DNA of 64,000 nucleotides from Amoebidium appalachense (Eukaryota > Ichthyosporea), in contig CAVNZM010000009.1 of NCBI GenBank assembly GCA_963693365.1, positions 9,858,001-9,922,000 of the forward strand, in the 5' to 3' direction. The notes beneath the pieces are model-generated. The model ran no database searches. It saw only the letters and a list, made by a program, of their open reading frames with translations, and was not told the origin of the DNA. The stretch's first letter is position 1, and every line of letters begins with the position of its first letter. Position numbers and translations under genes: made by a program. Below are positions 47,601 to 60,691 of the stretch, piece after piece.

Positions 47601-50221
47601 GGAAAGGGGCGGGGTAAGAGGAGGGGTAAGAAGGAGAGGGGGGGGGGGGGGGGGGGCAGGAAGGGGGTAAGCGGAGGGAGAGCGGGGGGGGGGGGGGGGG
47701 GGGGGGGGGTCCTCATGCTTGCCATTTGAATTTCTATCTTTGTTCCTACCTGTTGATTGGCCAAGCGTGTGCATGGACCGGAGCCCATAATGTAATTTGC
47801 GCTTGCAGGGTGCTGATTGGTTGACGGCCGAACCAATCGAAATGCCTGGTGACAATAAATCAGTCATACAGTATGTGCCTTAGAGGTTCGTGGACTTAAA
47901 AACGGAAGGGTGTGGGTGGGGGGGTGGGGGTTGAGATCCCTGTGGTAGTTTAACTTCTGGTTTTTAAATTTGCCTTGAGCCCCCCCCCCCCCCCCCTCCC
48001 CCCGGGAAAAAAAAATTAAAAAAAAAGGGGAAATCATACACCAAATGCAAATATCATCACATATATGTGTCCAGAACGCAGACAGCCCAATCTCCGATTC
48101 CACAGGGGGAAAGGTGAGTTGAGGAGAAAGAGAGAGAAAAGGAGGCCGGGGGAGGGGGGGGGGGGGGGGATAGGCAGAGAGGGAACAGGGAGACGCGTGA
48201 GACGGGGAGAGGGAGAGGCGGGAGGCGGGGAGAGGGGGAGAGGGGGAGAGGGGGAGAGGGGGAGAGGGGGAGAGGGGAAATAAGGAGAGGGGCAGAGGGG
48301 GAGAGGGGAAATAAGGAGAGGGGGAAAGGCGGAGACGAGGAGGGGGAGAGAGGCGGAGAAAGGGTGGGGGCAATAGGGGGGAGCAGGGTTGAGAGGGAAG
48401 GAGGGGGAGGGGGGGAGGGGGGGGGGGGGGGGGGAGGGGAGGCGGGGAGGCGGGAGGGGGGAAGGGGGACGGGGAGCGGGAAGAAGAGGGGAAGGGGAGG
48501 GGGAGGGGGAGGGGGAGGAGAAGGGGAGACGGGAAGGGGGGAGGGAGGGAGGGGAGGGAGGGGGGAAGGGGGGGGGGGGGGGGGGGGGGGGGGGAAGAGA
48601 GAAGGGGGTGATGGGGGAGAGAGGGGGAGGGGGGAGGAGGGGGGAGGGGGGAGCACGTACCCCGAAAATGTGCTTTTGCACGACGTTTGGTGTCAGATAG
48701 ATCCGGCCCACAGCAATGGACGAAAAAAGGTGCCGAAACGCCATGTTGATGGGCAGACAACGGGACGTGTAGAAATTGTTTGTCGTTGATCTAGAATGAA
48801 ATAGATTGGTTAGTTTCTTTGCTACGCTCGGAATCCTGTTCTATTGAATGGTGGTGGGTGTTGTTTAGGGAGTAGAAATCCCCCCCCCCCCCCCCCCCCC
48901 CCCGGGTAAAACACCGTCAAATCTCCCTCACCTCCCCTCCACTCTCCCAAATCCACCTACAGCGTCTTTTTAACACACCCGCCCCAGCCCCAAAAAAGGA
49001 ATGAGAAAGAAAGAGATGGTAAAAGAAGGTCTACTCCGAAATGTCATCCGCAGGGGGGGGGGGGGGGGGGGAAGGCTTCAGCCCACCTTCTCACACACCC
49101 CCTGCCCCATGGCTTCCTGCATCTTTGAAGATTTTTCTCGGAGTCGATTAAACGATTGTTTCAGCGAAAACAAATTCTTAAAATGGCTGAAGACGTGAGA
49201 AATAGGAGGGGCACACGAGGTTGCAAGGAAGACGGGAAAAGCGAGTGAAAGCGCTAAATTGCAGGTGTGGGAAGAGTGAGGGCCTTGAAGAGAAAAGTGA
49301 GGGTGGGAGAGTGTGTGACAGGGAGAGAATCAGGGTAGATGGAAGATCAGTTAGAGCGGATATTTTTTTTTTTGCTTTTTGGAATTGTGTGTGTGTGTAA
49401 ATGCCCTGGAGGCGTGGGGATTGGGTTGAAGTGGGGCCGTGTGTGGGGAGTGGGGGGATGGGTGCGCGGGGAGGAGGGGGGGAGGGTGTTGAGGTGGGAG
49501 GGGGTGGGGGGGGGGGGGGAGGGGGGCGGAGCGGGGGAAGGGGAGGGGGGGGAGGGGAGGGGGGGGGGGGGGGGAGACCTTTTTTCCGCTTGTCAAAAGA
49601 CCGGCATGCACCCTTTGGTGACAACAAAAGAGAGGCTTCGTTTAACTATTTTGTGCAAAAAGCAGAATTCGACCGTAGCATACACTGCAAACCCTGTGAA
49701 ATACTGGACAAACACTCACCTTTATCAGTCTAAGAATGAGTGACAGGAGCTGTGTAAGTTAAACACCCGTAAACTATTACAGTGGTGACTGATTTTGGAC
49801 TAGGTTTTTTTGCTTGTTTTTAAAGGCTTTGGTACAGCTGTCAGTCTGGGCTAAAAAAAAATAAAAGAAAATAAAAGAAAAAAAGAAAACTGACTGTCGA
49901 GGGTACATAAGAGGCCTGTCACATTTACGGCTGCTCATAGCAAACACGAATCGTGAAATCTGCGGAGAGACAGTGACACGTGACACGAGCAGATGGCTTG
50001 GAGCCTTGTAGGCGGGCGTATCGATGGTTTGTAAAGCTCTCAGTTTCTATTTTTTATTTTTTGAAAACCCGTAGCGGCGGCAGGGCCTCTATGATTAGTC
50101 TGCTGGTAGGGGGTGTTTAAATATGTTTTTTTTCTTTTTATTTTTTCATCCATTTACTTATTTTTGTATCTGTGTGTGGAGAGGGGCTGGAGGGTGGGGG
50201 AGGGGGGGGGGGGGGGGGGGG
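46292..50221. other. repeat-dominated region with few possible exons
   Basis: G run 46485-46513, T-(GT)n-G block 46638-46752, (CA)n 47199-47282, C run 47426-47447, G runs at 47561-47710, and a long purine satellite 48110-48655. A coding-like stretch at about 46558-46638 reads QIEKAATIKCLTTYNESKDT on the + strand, with no good splice sites. Two short repeats here, at 47715-47850 and 48655-48785, resemble 29490-29610 and 30650-30780. No gene can be supported. Confidence 0.5.
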
Positions 50222-50510
50222 GGGGAGGGAGCATAACCACGATCGACCGACAGTTGCGCACGTGCTCTGTAGCAAAAAAGCAAGCACGGGCTTCGATCTG
50301 TGATGTTTGGAGATCTATTTGGAGCCGAGATACTATTGACTGAAGCGGAGCGGATGTCCCAAAACACGAAAATGCACACGGGTGTCTCTCACACCTTCAC
50401 TGCGTCCCACCGTGCTGAACCTACATGTGTGGCTGTGTGGCGAAACGTGTGGTGTTACGGATGGTTGCAAATCAAGCAGGCACCACAAGGAGTGTGAGAT
50501 ACTGCAGTGT
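50222..50510. repeat. segment duplicated at 59755-59995
   Basis: After a G run, both copies begin GGAGCA(T/A)AACCACGAT and share GTTTGGAGATCT, AACACGAAAA, and TCTCAC in the same order and orientation. Both lie upstream of an M13-gene exon, so this is probably part of a larger tandem duplication. Confidence 0.65.
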
Positions 50511-50833
50511 GGAATAGCATTGTTCTTACCGTAGGCTATAGTGATTTGATCACTTTATTTGGAAATCTTACCGTAGGCTATAGTGATTTAATTACTTTAT
50601 TATTTCACAAAAGACACACGAATTCAAAGTTGTTAGGAGCGAGTATTTTAGATTACATTATAACAGATATCGGTTTTCGTATTCTTTTGAACTTGCACTT
50701 GCGCGGGTGTAGACTAAGTGAGAAACGGCACAAAAGCTAGGGGATACTAAGCCCTTATGATTAGTTTTTTTTACTCTTTTAGAAGCAGCTGAACGTGAGA
50801 CGAACCGCGGCATCCAAAAAAAGTAACCCCCCC

Positions 50834-50865
<32 letters not shown>

Positions 50866-50944
50866 ACCCTGGAGGCACGGACCCCCCCCTCCCCCCCCCC
50901 CCCCCAAAAAAAAAAAAAACCCGCTTTCCCTCAGGCTGCTTGCT

Positions 50945-51049
50945 TCCTTTCGACAAGTGGATGAAGGAAGATTCGATCCCCTAAACTTCAGTCGATGTAG
51001 GTTCAGCCCCCGCCCCCTCCCCCCTCCCCCCCCCCCCCCCATTATTTAA

Positions 51050-51081
<32 letters not shown>

Positions 51082-53117
51082 CCCCCCCCCCCCCCCCCCC
51101 CCCCCCCAATATCCCCGTTCAAAGTTCCCCCTCCCCCCTCCCCCCAAATCACCCATTATCTCTCTTTCTTCCCCCCCCCCCCCCCCCCCCATATCACCCA
51201 TATCACATTTCTGTCTCTCTCTCCTCGCCCCCCCCCTTACCCCCCTTATCACCGATTATCTCCTCTCTCCCCCTCCCTTCCCCGGGGCCCCCCTTTGCTT
51301 CAGATATCACCCCCCATATCACCCATTCCCCCCCCCCCCCCCCCCCCATCATTTTTCACCTCCTTTCCTGCGTTCTTTCATCCTTTTTCTCATATCGTCT
51401 CTAGTGGCACCCGACTTGGCCCAAAAATATCCTCATAAATGCCTCCCCCCCCCCCCCCCCCCCCCCCCCCCAATTTAGACAAAGTATCACGATCGTAAGT
51501 GGAAGCCACACTCCATCTAGTACGGCCGACTCGGTGAACTGCAGGCGTCTCGGTTTTCCAAGTATTTAATTTATATGGTGCAAGTGAGTGTTTAGCAAAT
51601 GAAAGGGTTATGTTAAACCAAAAGCATTTATGCCTGTATGAATTAATCAGACTGTCGTGTCCATTTATAGCAGACCAATCATGATTGCCTGTTGCTATTG
51701 GGCCGAATGTGAATCCCTCTCTGTAGGAGGATTTCAGACGTGAGAAACACAGCTGGCTGGTCTCAGTCTGTGAAATAGAGTGCTACCATCTCCTTCCCTC
51801 CCCCTCCCCCCCCCCCCCCCCCCCTCCCTCCCCTCCCCGGTCTTGCTCTTAGTCTCAACTTTCCCTTCCCCCTTACCCCGTTTACTCCCTCCTATCCTGC
51901 CTCCCCATGATCCTTTATTGCTACTTCCCTTGTGCACCTAGGCTGCAGCCCCCCCCCCCCCCCCCCCCCCCCCCCCCCTTCTCCCCCTTCCTCCCTCCCA
52001 CCCCTCTCCCCCGACTTAACCACTCCACCCCACGTGACTGTGTAGCCTAAACAAATCACAAGCCGGTGTCCCCCGTGTTCAAGTGAACTACTCTCGTTTC
52101 AATTCCGAAACCCAGCATCCCACCCTCCCCCTCTCCCTTCCCTCTCCGGATACCCTTGCCAATCTAATGTTATTAGATACGTGCCTCTCGAACTCATTCC
52201 CTAATATCAATCCCTATGCTGTTTAATGTTCCGTAGTTAATACGTCCTCATTGACTGGTTACTATTGTAAAGCAGAGCACTAAATTATTCTTTAATAACT
52301 CCCCCCCCCCCCCCCCCCACCTTCCCCCACCCGCCATCCATCCACCTGCCCAACACACACGCGCACATGTGCGCACATGCACATGACAGGCACATGCACA
52401 CGGCGCACAGTGTCACGCGCGCACACACACAGACATGCACACGGGCACACACGCACATCCACATTCACGCACACACACACACACGTGCGCGTGCACGGGT
52501 GCACGAACGCACGCACGCATGTGCGCACACGCAGACACGCACACGCGCATACACACACACACATACACGTGCACAGGTGCACACGTGTACACACGACAGT
52601 TAAACCCCTCCAAAATCTGAGATAATCACCAAATAATAATCCATTCTATCCCAACCTCTACTCCTTCCCCCCCCCCCCCCCCCCCCAACTTGAGTCACAC
52701 ATCTTCACCGTATTGTATTGTTTCCCCTTTATACACTCACATAAGCTTGGCATGGTGAACTCATCAGTGCATGTCTGTTCAAACCGTTCCGAACTCAATA
52801 GTTCCTGGTTTGTTTAGCTACCTGCCTATGTGTTTTCCTGTTAGATTTAGAATGCTCATTGGGTCTATGAACTGGGAATAGGCCACCCAATTCGGTAGCC
52901 AGAAAGAGAAAGGTTCTTCAATGAAAAATAATCGAGAAAGTGGAGGTAGGTATATATAAGGTCTAGATAAAATGCAGTTTTTATGCTATCCTGAGAGAGG
53001 GTATTCCCTTTGCAGGCAGTTTTTGATCCGATCGATTGTGGCATTATAAATGGAATCCCGGCTGCAATCACTGATCTGCCAATCTCAAGTCCATCCCATG
53101 CCCTATACAATACATGC
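50945..53117 (+). pseudogene. degenerate 5' copy of the M13 peptidase gene
   Basis: 50951-51006 matches the end of exon 1 of the gene at 61474 (GACAAGTGGATGAAGGAAGA..., AACTTCAGTCGATGTAGGT) but carries TAA after SIP, so the frame is broken. 53016-53117 matches exon 4: same acceptor context, AVFDPI start, open frame one codon shorter, donor GTAAAT. The distance between these exons (about 2.0 kb) equals that in the intact gene (about 2.1 kb). The CA-rich stretch at 52350-52600 occupies the place of the CA-rich stretch at 63420-63530. Exons 2 and 3 are not recognisable. Explained best by tandem duplication followed by decay. Confidence 0.75.
51050..51350. repeat. degenerate ATCACCCATTATCTC tandem repeat with C runs
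   Basis: At least five imperfect units (ATCACCCATTATCTCTC, ATCACCCATATCACATT, ATCACCGATTATCTCC, ATCACCCCCCATATCACCC) separated by C runs, 60-70 bp apart, inside the first intron of the M13 pseudogene. Confidence 0.7.
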
Positions 53118-53195
53118 GTAAATCTACCCCGTGCCTGTGATTTAGATCTAATTAGGCATACGAAATTACAAGAACTTTTTCCCACTGAACCTTGC

Positions 53196-53226
<31 letters not shown>

Positions 53227-53230
<4 letters not shown>

Positions 53231-53510
53231 CAACTTCCTCCCTGCCTCAACCTTCCCCAGCCTCGAAGCGAGCTTTGATGCCAGATAATGCTGGAAGAAA
53301 CAAGGTGGAATGCAGGGCGGATAAAGGTATATTACTGTAACAGAAATATTCCTTAACCCCCCCCCCCCCCACCCCCCACCCTCCCAACTTCCTCCCTGCC
53401 TCAACCTTCCCCAGCTTCGAAGCGAGCTTTGATGCCAGATAATGCTGGAAGAAACAAGGTGGAATGCAGGGCGGATAAAGGTATATTACTGTAACAGAAA
53501 TATTCCTTAA
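53227..53510. repeat. 130-bp tandem duplication
   Basis: 53227-53356 and 53381-53510 are the same (CTCCCAACTTCCTCCCTGCC to CAGAAATATTCCTTAA), with one substitution (CCTCGAAG versus CTTCGAAG), each bounded by C runs. Confidence 0.95.
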
Positions 53511-53517
53511 CCCCCCC

Positions 53518-54299
53518 CCCCCCCCCCCCTTCCCCCCCCCCCCCCCCCAAAAAAAAAGGAACGAAAGAAAAGGGAAAGTAGGAAAGTAACCACACCACGG
53601 GCCTCCAAACCCTCCCCCCTCCCCCCCCCCCCTCCCCCCTCCCTCCTCCCCTCCCACCCCCTTTGCACCCTCTTCACCTCTTTCATCCTCCCCTTCCCAA
53701 TACCCGATCCATTCCAACAACTTGAAGTATTGTACGCCATAGATTTTATATTCGTGAATAATAAATTTTATTTCAATCGGGGCATCAGACACAACGAGAT
53801 AGTCGCTGGTATACACAGCTTCCCCCGGATTCGGATATTCAACGAAATATACCAAAATTTGAATAAGGAGACTCGATTGTAGGACTTCTAAAACTTCATG
53901 TATGAACTCAACTACGGGGGTCAATAATCGCTAAATTCTTGGCCATGTAAGAGTACTAGTAAAGTGCGTAGAAAATATATGACATTTTTTATATTCACCA
54001 AATAGTCTAAATAGTGGCATTGGGATAGCGCCGCGTAAATGCCAGCAAAACGAACAGAAACCGGAAGTTTCAGATCCGCATTGAATCCGAGATATTCCAA
54101 ATACGAAGACTCAACCATAGGGCTTCTAAAACTTCATGTATGAACTCACCTACGGCCAGGTCAACAATCGCCGAGTTCTTGTAAGAGTAAAGTGCAAAGA
54201 AATGCTACCTCTTTTTGATATTCACTTTTTAGGCTAAGGTATACGTAGTGATATACTGGAATAGCGGGTAAATACCAGCAACCGACAAAATACACACAC
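53518..54299. other. intergenic or 3' part of the 54-55 kb gene
   Basis: C runs to about 53650, then AT-rich sequence with two related stretches: 53885-53935 and 54118-54170 share CTTCTAAAACTTCATGTATG and a GTCAA(T/C)AATCGC motif. A 230-bp duplication unit is likely. No clear exon. Confidence 0.5.
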
Positions 54300-54806
54300 A
54301 CACAAAACACAAACAAGCACACAAGACAAAATCCTTTCGGAAACTGGAAAATGTTTCGTGTGCCTCCATCCACATCATCATCTACGGCAAGCCTTCCTCC
54401 CAGGGCTTGGCTCACTCTCTCATCTGAAGATGGGACCAGAACAACCACCACGGTTTCAACAGTCATCCCCTCCACCTTGTAGCGCCGGTATCTCTCCGGA
54501 GTGATGTACACATCCGGATCTAAAAACCCAGTAGGAGAGTCCTCATAGTCGACAGTAAAAAGCTCCGCGATGAAACCAACCAGGGATTCCAATTTTTTCC
54601 GGTCAAAATCTATCCGGTCCGTCCTCGCCAACGTCACAGCGGCCACATCAAGGTTCCACTGCTTGGGAGCAAGACCCGTGTGAGGGTCAATCATCATCCA
54701 CACCGCCATGTAGTTGACCCACTTTGTTCCCAAGTTGTATGGGTGGTCTGGGTCGCAATAGTGTTGAAGAACGAGGGGAACACCGAGGCGAGTGGGAAGA
54801 GGGCAA
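54300..54806 (-). CDS. second exon of an MSKPIDYSKWD-type protein
   Basis: Reads PLPTRLGVPLVLQHYCDPDH, then YNLGTKWVNYMAVWMMIDPH and PKQWNLDVAAVTLARTDRID, a globular coding sequence continuing to about GGTRNIFQFPKG near 54335, after which GT-rich intron-like sequence begins. The frame differs from exon 1; the acceptor ATACAG with exon start at 54806 restores phase with a donor at 54946. The 3' boundary is uncertain. Family not named with confidence; similar N-terminal openings occur in uncharacterised protist and algal proteins, some with MYND fingers. Confidence 0.6.
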
Positions 54807-54946
54807 CTGTATGTTGCGGAGGTGGATGTGGTTCGGAAAACTGCAAGAGGTGGAGGTCAGCTGCACATGCCGTGCGTACCCGATCTTTTACTGACAGGCA
54901 ATTCGCGATCGTAATCATGTCCGGTTCGACGGTTACTGCCAAATAC

Positions 54947-55197
54947 GACCATGCCTGTTGTTGTTCCGGGAAAGGTGGGGAAAACATTTCAGGGATGCTG
55001 CGGTCTTCTTTCTCATCTGGATCGGCCTGCAGCAGCCCAAACTTTTCAAGCTCTGCGAAGAGACTTGACTTGCCCATGGAGTGGTCGGTTGCGGATGTCG
55101 CTGCACTGGTATTACGTGCCACGGAAACACTCTCTTCTGAATCATTGTCGCTGAGAGGCAGGTTGTCCCATTTGCTGTAGTCTATGGGCTTCGACAT
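54947..55197 (-). CDS. first exon of an MSKPIDYSKWD-type protein
   Basis: ATG at 55197 in CCACCATGT, a good Kozak context. Reads MSKPIDYSKWDNLPLSDND, then an acidic/Ser-rich stretch and KSSLFAELEKFGLLQADPD. The proposed donor GTATTT leaves 251 nt (phase 2), matching the acceptor at 54806. The open frame also runs on past this donor, so an unspliced or frameshifted alternative is possible. Confidence 0.55.
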
Positions 55198-56095
55198 GGT
55201 GGACTGATGTGTCAGGGTGCCACGGGCGAGCTTCAAATTGGTTTGGTTGGTAAATAGAGACTACCTGGTTTGGTTTAAAACTGTATGGGATAACTAGTAC
55301 TAGTAGGTGCTTAGCGCAATGAGCTCTACTGTACTGGTTTAACGGGTAAGAAACCCGGTGTAAGCACTTGTCGGTACAAAACGCTGACCAGCCAGTAGCC
55401 AGTACACGGTCACACGGCACAACAAGAACCTAATCTAAACATGAAGTCTTGGGTTGTTGCGAGTTCGCCAATAAATTTGATCTGTGGCGACCCACTCCTT
55501 ACTGTATACCAGTTCAGTCATGAGGTTGCACTTGTTTTTTTTTCTTTTTCGTGTTCGTGCTTTGATGCGTCAGCCAACACCAACTGTCCATTTAGAAGAT
55601 GCATGGGGTCGATAACCAAAAGCTTCTATTTTTTGCGCTGGCTGAGGTTGTGAGCTGGGGTCCATTCGAACTTACATCATGTGGGTTTTGTACGTGGACG
55701 CAATGCACTGCTGCGTGGAAACCGTTGCCGCGGATCGAAGCCAAAAAACGAGTTCGGTTCGTGTCTGCAAACACGTAGAGTAAGCTTGTACTCACCGTCG
55801 CTACACCCTCGTTCTCATGTTCATTCGCTCCAAGATTTTGGCACCACAAGAAAATAGCATGCACATAATCTGCGTCTGTCTACAAACTGCGAGTGGAGGT
55901 GGTATACTGAAAGAGGTTGCAAGCAAATCCTAAACTTGCGATTGATTTGGGGAGAATGAGTTCGGTCAAATCAACATGAGCGTGTTGGTTTGCTTGTGAG
56001 TTCTCTTCTATTCTCTGGGCAGTCAGCCTCCTCAGGTGGGAAGGTGGTGCTGGTTCCCAGACTTGTCTTCTCTCACTCGTTTATGCGCTACCCCC

Positions 56096-56142
<47 letters not shown>

Positions 56143-56699
56143 AAAAAAAAAACACATGTACCCCCCCCCCCCCCCCCCCCCCCCGCACACCCTAGGCCTC
56201 GCCCTCTCCCTGCCCCTCCCTGGTCCCCGGCACGCTATCGCTCTTCTCCCGGTCTCTCTATCTTTTACTCCCTGTCTCGTTCCCTCCGCGCTTCTCTCGG
56301 ATCTCTCGATCTCTACCGTACTTACAAGCTTATGATCAGTAGGGGCACCCCATCATCCCTCCCTCTCTCCTTCCACCTTTCCCTTTCCCGTACTCCTCCC
56401 CATATCCCCAAACTCCCCCCTTACCCTTTCCCGCAACACGCACCCCCCGATGCTTCATGCACTGGGGATGAGCCGGGGGGGGGGGGGGATCGGGGGGAGC
56501 TTGGGATGAGGATTGAGAATGAGGGGGCGGGACCTTTCCTTCAAGTACTTGCCCACAAGCAAGGTTTCCTCTCTTGACAGTATTGCTCTGTAAAAAAGCA
56601 GAACCCGACTATAGCTATTTATAACTTTATACGATCTAACACATAAAAATCTATGTAATTGTTATACATAGCTCTCATACAGATACCGTCCGCGAATAA
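55198..56699. other. intergenic
   Basis: 55200-56090 is unique mixed sequence with no recognisable exon. 56096-56185 is a C-A-C block. 56185-56480 is C/T-rich. 56490-56640 resembles 49570-49690 (GACCTTT, AAAAAGCAGAAYYCGAC), consistent with the tandem duplication that includes the M13 gene. Confidence 0.5.
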
Positions 56700-57154
56700 G
56701 AACCCCCCAAAATGTGGCCCGGGGGCCGGAATCTTTTGGAGGGTCGGGGTCAGAATCTTAATGGCGGGGGATCATCCAGTATGATTTACTCATCCGTCCG
56801 CCAATTAGATCACCCCGAAAACTTGCCGGGGGGCAGAATCTAAAAAAAAACCGATTTTGCTTGGGTGCGAAATCTTATTGGGGGGTTTACGCTGTTTACT
56901 CGAGGCAAAGAGAGACCAGTCTCACTCAGGTATGGGGGGTTTTTGCTAGGAGTATCCCCTCAGCGGTAGTCATGATCAAGTACATAAATGTCGGGTGATG
57001 ATTGTATATCAGGGTTTACTTTGTCTACGAGGCCCTACCATAAAGATTAAGAAAATTCATTTAGCCAAGTTCCCCGTTTTGTTTTTTTTTGTTTTGTTTT
57101 TTTGTTTTGTTTTTTTTCGGGCTCCCCTGGGACGAGTCGGTATCAGCTGGTGCC

Positions 57155-57310
<156 letters not shown>

Positions 57311-58099
57311 GGTGTGTGAGTGTGTGTATGTGCTAGAATTTTGTAATGATGTGTTTCTCAAGCCAATCAATACATCTAATAAACAGGTCATAGTTACGTG
57401 TGTTTAGTATAAAATCAAGGATGTTGTAATTTTCGCTAGGCTATATCTTTCTGGGTGTCTGTTGTGAATGTGCCGTGTGTGTGTTGCGGTATTATGTGGT
57501 CTATCAATCTACATTTGGCGATACATGACCGTTTAAACTGGTGTGTGTGTGTGTTGTTTGGGCATGCAAACGATGCCACCTTATACTTATTAGATCTCCA
57601 CTGTATAGCACGTGTACAGTAAAAGCGTGGTAAGTGATCAATAATACCATCAGCTAGAGAAAGACCAATTCTACAGGAAGGTAATATGTATTTAGGTGTT
57701 ACACATTTGCGAGTGCCATATTTGGCAATATTTTGTTGAGGCGGTCATTAAATATAAAACGAGACACAAGGCTGAGTTTTTCAAGGTGTATGCTTTCATC
57801 GGGTCTAGTGTCGTGTGGTATCTTTTTCCATTTGTTGTATATTGTGTACTTATTTTGTGATTATGTACATGTCTAATAAGTAAATGGCCGTCCAAAGTCA
57901 CGTGCACACTTTTGCGGGGTTTATTTGTATCTGTGCCCGGGGAAGAAGGAGAGGGAGAGGGAAGAAAGGAGGGGAGAGGTGAGGAGGGGACAGGTCGGAT
58001 AGAGAAGAGAGGGTGGGAGGGCAAATAAATCTTTAAGCGCGCGGCTTATGTGCTTATTGAATTTCAGCGCGAGATGGGATACTCTAACAATGATTGGGA

Positions 58100-59290
58100 C
58101 CAGACCATATATCGAGAGTGTTACAGGCCCAGGTTTACAACAGTTGTTAGATAAAAAGGAGGCAACTTCTACTTCAAGGAATCTGCCAAGGGTTTAAGCG
58201 CTCTAGTTCTCACTTTCTTGATCCAAGCGGCGAGAAGGGGTAAACCATATTCACATGCCGGGAAGACAACAGTGCGAAGAAGTCTAATAGAAGGATGGAG
58301 GGGTGTGTATTTAAAAATATTAGCCGAGAAGAAAGCTAACCGTTTACGAGCCAGCTCTACCCTCTTTTCAACCATATGGGAAAACATAACACCAACAGAA
58401 TTAAACGGGACACCAAGATATTTGTATTCTGGAACTATATTGATATAGGTACAGGTTTAGATGATAATGTAAATGTGTGTAAATTGTTTGCTATATCAGG
58501 TACAAGGACACCACATTTGTCTATGTTAAGGATCATAAGGTTTGCCTTGCACCACTCCGACACTATATCGAATCATCTTTGCAGGCGTCTAGGGGTACGA
58601 GCAAGGAGGGACAGATCATCAGCATGGAGAAGTGCAGGCGGAAAGTTATTAATAGGGTCATCATTTTCGGCATAAATCTTGACAGCCAAATCAATAGGTT
58701 AAACAAAAAGGGGCTGAGCGATGAACCCTGCAAGAGACCTCTAGTACGAGAAAAACCATATGAAAGGTGCCCATTAACCACAGCTCTACCATAGGTTTGA
58801 GACAAGAGTGCTTCTAACAAAACACCAATGCAGTGTGGTAAATCCCGTGCAGCAAGCTTTTCCCATAGGAGACCAGGGGAGACAGAGTCGTAAGCAGTTT
58901 TCCAATCAATAAAACCAACATATCGTGCACCAACTTGCATAGAATCGTGCAGTGCCATTATTTGAACATAACATGAATTGTTTTTACGAAAAGCGGATTG
59001 GCATGGGTGTATGGAAGAATAGATTGAAACCTAAGGCGATGTGCAAATAACCTAAGCAAGCAAGCCTCAAAGAATCTACGAACAACCTGGGTTAGTATGA
59101 TGGGACGAAAAGATGAGATGGGGCCCTTAGAGTCCTTCTTAACTATGGGGATCACTAAGGTATCTAACCAAGATGATGGGACATGTCCACATTTGACACA
59201 CCAAGAAAAGAGAGAGCTTAACATAATAGTAAGATCAGGTTTAATTGCACGTGCACGATCACTTTCCTATTGTGGGTAGGGGGGAACAAG
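58100..59290 (-). mobile_element. broken non-LTR (LINE) reverse transcriptase
   Basis: Read on the minus strand in three frames. 59224-58958: VPSSWLDTLVIPIVKKDSKG then FRPIILTQVVRRFFEACLLR, the RT N-terminal region. 58958-58640: FIDWKTAYDSVS (motif A, catalytic Asp) and GLLQGSSLSPFLFNLL (motif B). Motif C appears as ALLHADDLSLLA near 58610-58640, but in a shifted frame. 58387-58169: RLLRTVVFPACEYGLPLL, typical of the segment after the RT. Frameshifts and stops show it is dead. No endonuclease domain or poly-A tail seen. Confidence 0.8.
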
Positions 59291-59412
59291 GATTTTAAGG
59301 AACCCAGCAGGGAGTCCATCAGGCCCACACGACTTACTAGAGCTATAACTAGATATCACAGACCATACGGTGTCTTATTGGCGGGGGTTCTTATTCGCGG
59401 ACGGTATCTGTA

Positions 59413-60370
59413 GTTTCTCGCAGTCATCGCACAACTTTCTGGGCCTGACTGGAGCAAAACAGTGTTGCGTTCCGGACCAATAGGCTTGCGGCTGGGCATC
59501 AGATCATTCAGATGGCCTCAGATGAGCTTCTCTGCACACGATATGTACAGTATTGAATATGGAACCCATGCATCAGTCCTTGTCATTTCAGAGCCCTTTA
59601 ATTACACAGTCATTTGCGTTTGGAAGGTCTGTTTGGATGCCTCGGGGGGCCGTGGCCCGTATTTTTTAATTTTTTTTTCTTTTTTTTTTTTTGTAGGGCA
59701 GTGGGTTGGGGGGGGGGGGAAAGGCCCGGCCGGGGGGAGGGGGGGGGGGGGGGGGGAGCAAAACCACGATTATTGGACACGTGCGCGCTAAGCCTTTGGC
59801 TTGTTTTTTTTTGGAGATGCATGCGCGGGCTTGTTTGGAGATCTTACCACGATCTATTGTGGAACCGAAGTTGCCCAAAACACGAAAACTCCCGTTGTTC
59901 ATGTTCCTCTCACATAGTGAGCTCATAGCCAGAAAACGCCCGGTGCTGCTGAATCTGGTGTTGCAAACCAAGCTATGTGTCGGATGAATAAACATTCAGT
60001 TAGAAGAAAAACTTGATTAGGTTCAGCCTAGGGAGCTACAGGAAAATTTGGTGAAATTTGGAGTGTTTTGGATTACATAGAACATGCACGTGTACAGGGA
60101 GTGGTAAACTGCATAAAGAAATTAGAGGAGAATAATATTGAAAATAAATCTAGGCCGATTTCTTGAGCCTCTCAGTGCTAGCAGCCGCGTATTACCACCA
60201 ACTGAACCCGAGAAGCAGAAAAGTGTATCTCCCCCCTTCCCCCTCCCCCACCTCCCCCCGTTTCCCCTCCCCCACACCCCTCCCCCCCACACACCCATTC
60301 CTCCCCCCCCTCCCCCAAAACTACCCGCAACGCACACGCATCACTAGCATACAACCGTACACACACGCAC

Positions 60371-60440
<70 letters not shown>

Positions 60441-60634
60441 CATTCAATACGTAAACACACAGACACACACAACACACAAACGTACACACACAGACACATC
60501 AAACACACACCTCACTTTTCGTTCCCCATGCAAAAAAAAACTGTAGGGACGATGTTGTTTTATTTATTGACTTTTTGGTTGAGTACCTGTGGCTACTGGG
60601 GCGTAGCAATTGTGGAAGTTGGAGACGTTCCAAG

Positions 60635-60691
<57 letters not shown>

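Noticed and set aside
48034-48789. 298-codon Pro/Ser-rich minus-strand frame
   Set aside because: Composed of G/A satellite; no domain or conserved block.
50113-50343. Short open frame with a hydrophobic start near 50.1 kb as a membrane protein
   Set aside because: The hydrophobic part is a T-rich stretch and the rest is a G run plus the segment duplicated at 59755, where the frame is not conserved.
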